A DNA stretch of 7,029 nt. Origin: Candidatus Omnitrophota bacterium. GTDB taxonomy: Bacteria; Omnitrophota; Gorgyraeia; 2-02-FULL-51-18; JAGOUK01. Below, piece after piece: positions 6,118 to 7,029 of this stretch. The position numbers and the translations under genes were made by a program. The stretch lies in NCBI GenBank assembly GCA_020058965.1, contig JAGVCY010000265.1, positions 1 through 7,029 on the forward strand, given 5' to 3'. The stretch's first letter is position 1; the number at the start of each line of letters is the position of its first letter. The notes under the pieces are model-generated. The model worked only from the letters and a program-made list of their open reading frames with translations, did not search any database and was not told the origin of the DNA.

Positions 6118-7029
6118 TGAAAAAATTCGACAACCGCGGGCTTCTCAATGTAAAGGGCATCGTGCTTCTGGTGGTGCTCGTGGCCGTATTCGACACGGTG
6201 GTGGCTTACGGTCTTTCGCCGTTTCTGACCGAGTGGGCTGTGAAGACCGTGAATCGCCACACGTCGGCTCGCATCGCGATCCAAGTCTTGAAGCTCCACC
6301 CCGCCCTTCTTTCTTTATCAGCCAAAGCCATCGAAGCAGCCGACCCGGACGACCCGACCCGCCGGATGTTTTTGGCGCGCTCCCTTCACGCGACGCTGGA
6401 TCCGCTGGGATTGCTCGCGGGGCGTGTGTTTTTGGGCTCTTTGACATTCCAGGAAGTTGAGCTGGTGCTCGTGAAGGACGCCCAGGGCACTTTTAATATC
6501 GAAAAATTGATGCGCAAGGACGCGCCAGGAAAAGATGCGGGTCAGTGGGCTTCGGGCGTCAAGGATTGGTTTAAGCAGCAGACCGGCGGGACGGACTGGG
6601 TGGGGCAGACCTACGACAAGGCCAAAAAGTGGACGCGCCGCTCCGCGGAGGATCAGGCGGCCAAGGTCAAAAAGCAATTGGTGCGCGAAGAGCCGCGGGG
6701 CCGGGTGGTGAGTTTTGAATCACCCGAAGACGCGGTGTTCCGCATCGGACAGGTCCGGATCGACGGGGGCCGGCTGGTTCTGACTGATAAAAGCGGAACC
6801 CTTCCGCCTCTGCAGGACATTCGGTTTTCGCTCAGCGGATTTGTTCTGCGCCGGTCGGGCGGGTTTGACTTCACGGGCATTTCATCCGCGGGCAAACTGC
6901 GCGGAGGAAAGGACGGCAGTTTTGATCTGGATCTGCAGCGATCGGTTGGTCGAGTGCGCTCTCACCTGAAGACCGAGCATCTCGACCTCGCCCTGCTCAA
7001 GCCCTTGTACGAGGCCTCGAGTCCCGTGA
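6114..7029 (+). CDS. AsmA-like/TIGR03545-type envelope protein, 3'-truncated by window edge
   Basis: The frame is open from ATG 6114 (second ATG at 6117) to the end of the window with no stop: at least 305 residues of a longer protein. Residues 15-34 form one membrane helix after a basic start, so the rest is probably extracytoplasmic. Residues about 45-130 follow the AsmA/DUF748 pattern: a segment of the kind LKLHPALLSLSAKAIEAADP, then LARSLHATLDPLGLLAGRVF, LTFQEVELVLV, and the hallmark GTFNIEKLM (125-133). Residues 134-195 are charged and hydrophilic (linker, possibly helical), and 205 onward returns to beta-rich AsmA-like repeats (FRIGQVRIDGGRLVLTDKSG). AsmA-family proteins span the periplasm and are implicated in lipid transport or outer-membrane assembly. 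The coupling to the TIGR03546-like gene supports TIGR03545. GGTGG at 6104-6108 may serve as ribosome binding site. The family is likely; the exact subfamily is not certain. Confidence 0.8.
   Translation, partial: MMKKFDNRGLLNVKGIVLLVVLVAVFDTVVAYGLSPFLTEWAVKTVNRHTSARIAIQVLKLHPALLSLSAKAIEAADPDDPTRRMFLARSLHATLDPLGLLAGRVFLGSLTFQEVELVLVKDAQGTFNIEKLMRKDAPGKDAGQWASGVKDWFKQQTGGTDWVGQTYDKAKKWTRRSAEDQAAKVKKQLVREEPRGRVVSFESPEDAVFRIGQVRIDGGRLVLTDKSGTLPPLQDIRFSLSGFVLRRSGGFDFTGISSAGKLRGGKDGSFDLDLQRSVGRVRSHLKTEHLDLALLKPLYEASSPV

Noticed and set aside
6053..6460. Plus-strand frame of 135 codons overlapping the TIGR03546-like and AsmA-like genes
   Set aside because: It is Arg/Ser/Pro-rich without any domain, while the frame from 6114 shows a membrane helix and AsmA-like motifs and stays open to the window end.

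Overview
The window holds the 3' part of a phosphate-uptake operon (pstC-pstA-pstB-phoU), then a 233-base non-coding gap rich in palindromes, then a second gene cluster reading the same way: a half-length aquaporin-family gene, an arsenate reductase (arsC), a small membrane protein resembling the TIGR03546/DUF2062 group, and the 5' part of a large AsmA-like/TIGR03545-type protein that runs off the end. All genes are on the + strand. No RNA gene, CRISPR array, transposase or phage gene is visible. No gene-free stretch exceeds 300 bases.

Region 1 (1-4627): PstC is cut by the left edge. PstC and PstA are the two membrane subunits of the Pst transporter, and both carry large additions compared with the compact E. 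coli type; PstA has a long extracytoplasmic insertion with a probable coiled coil. PstB is the ATPase with all nucleotide-binding motifs. PhoU is the transporter-linked regulator. Spacing is tight (3 bases between pstC and pstA, 16 bases from pstA to the preferred pstB start, 31 bases between pstB and phoU), so this is one transcription unit. The substrate-binding gene pstS is not visible and would be expected upstream.

Region 2 (4628-4860): a gene-free stretch that can be drawn as four consecutive hairpins, bracketed by imperfect inverted repeats at 4639-4659 and 4800-4820. It could be an interspersed palindromic repeat, a MITE-like element or a structured leader RNA. It is the least explained sequence in the window.

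Region 3 (4861-5594): an aquaporin-family gene that contains only the first three-helix half with one NPA motif, overlapping by ATGA a complete thioredoxin-type arsC. Arsenate enters cells through phosphate transporters, so arsC downstream of pst makes functional sense, and aquaglyceroporins are known arsenite exits in some ars operons. Two oddities sit here. A slippery A-run lies at the junction, where a -1 shift would fuse the two proteins. Codon use and G/C skew also change sharply inside arsC near base 5400.

Region 4 (5602-7029): two translationally coupled genes, a roughly 171-residue membrane protein and a partial AsmA-like protein of at least 305 residues, probably acting in the cell envelope.

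The organism looks like a moderately G+C-rich bacterium. An AsmA-like protein and the extended PstC/PstA type point to a Gram-negative (diderm) lineage. I cannot name the taxon from the sequence; an uncultured lineage such as Omnitrophota is only a guess.
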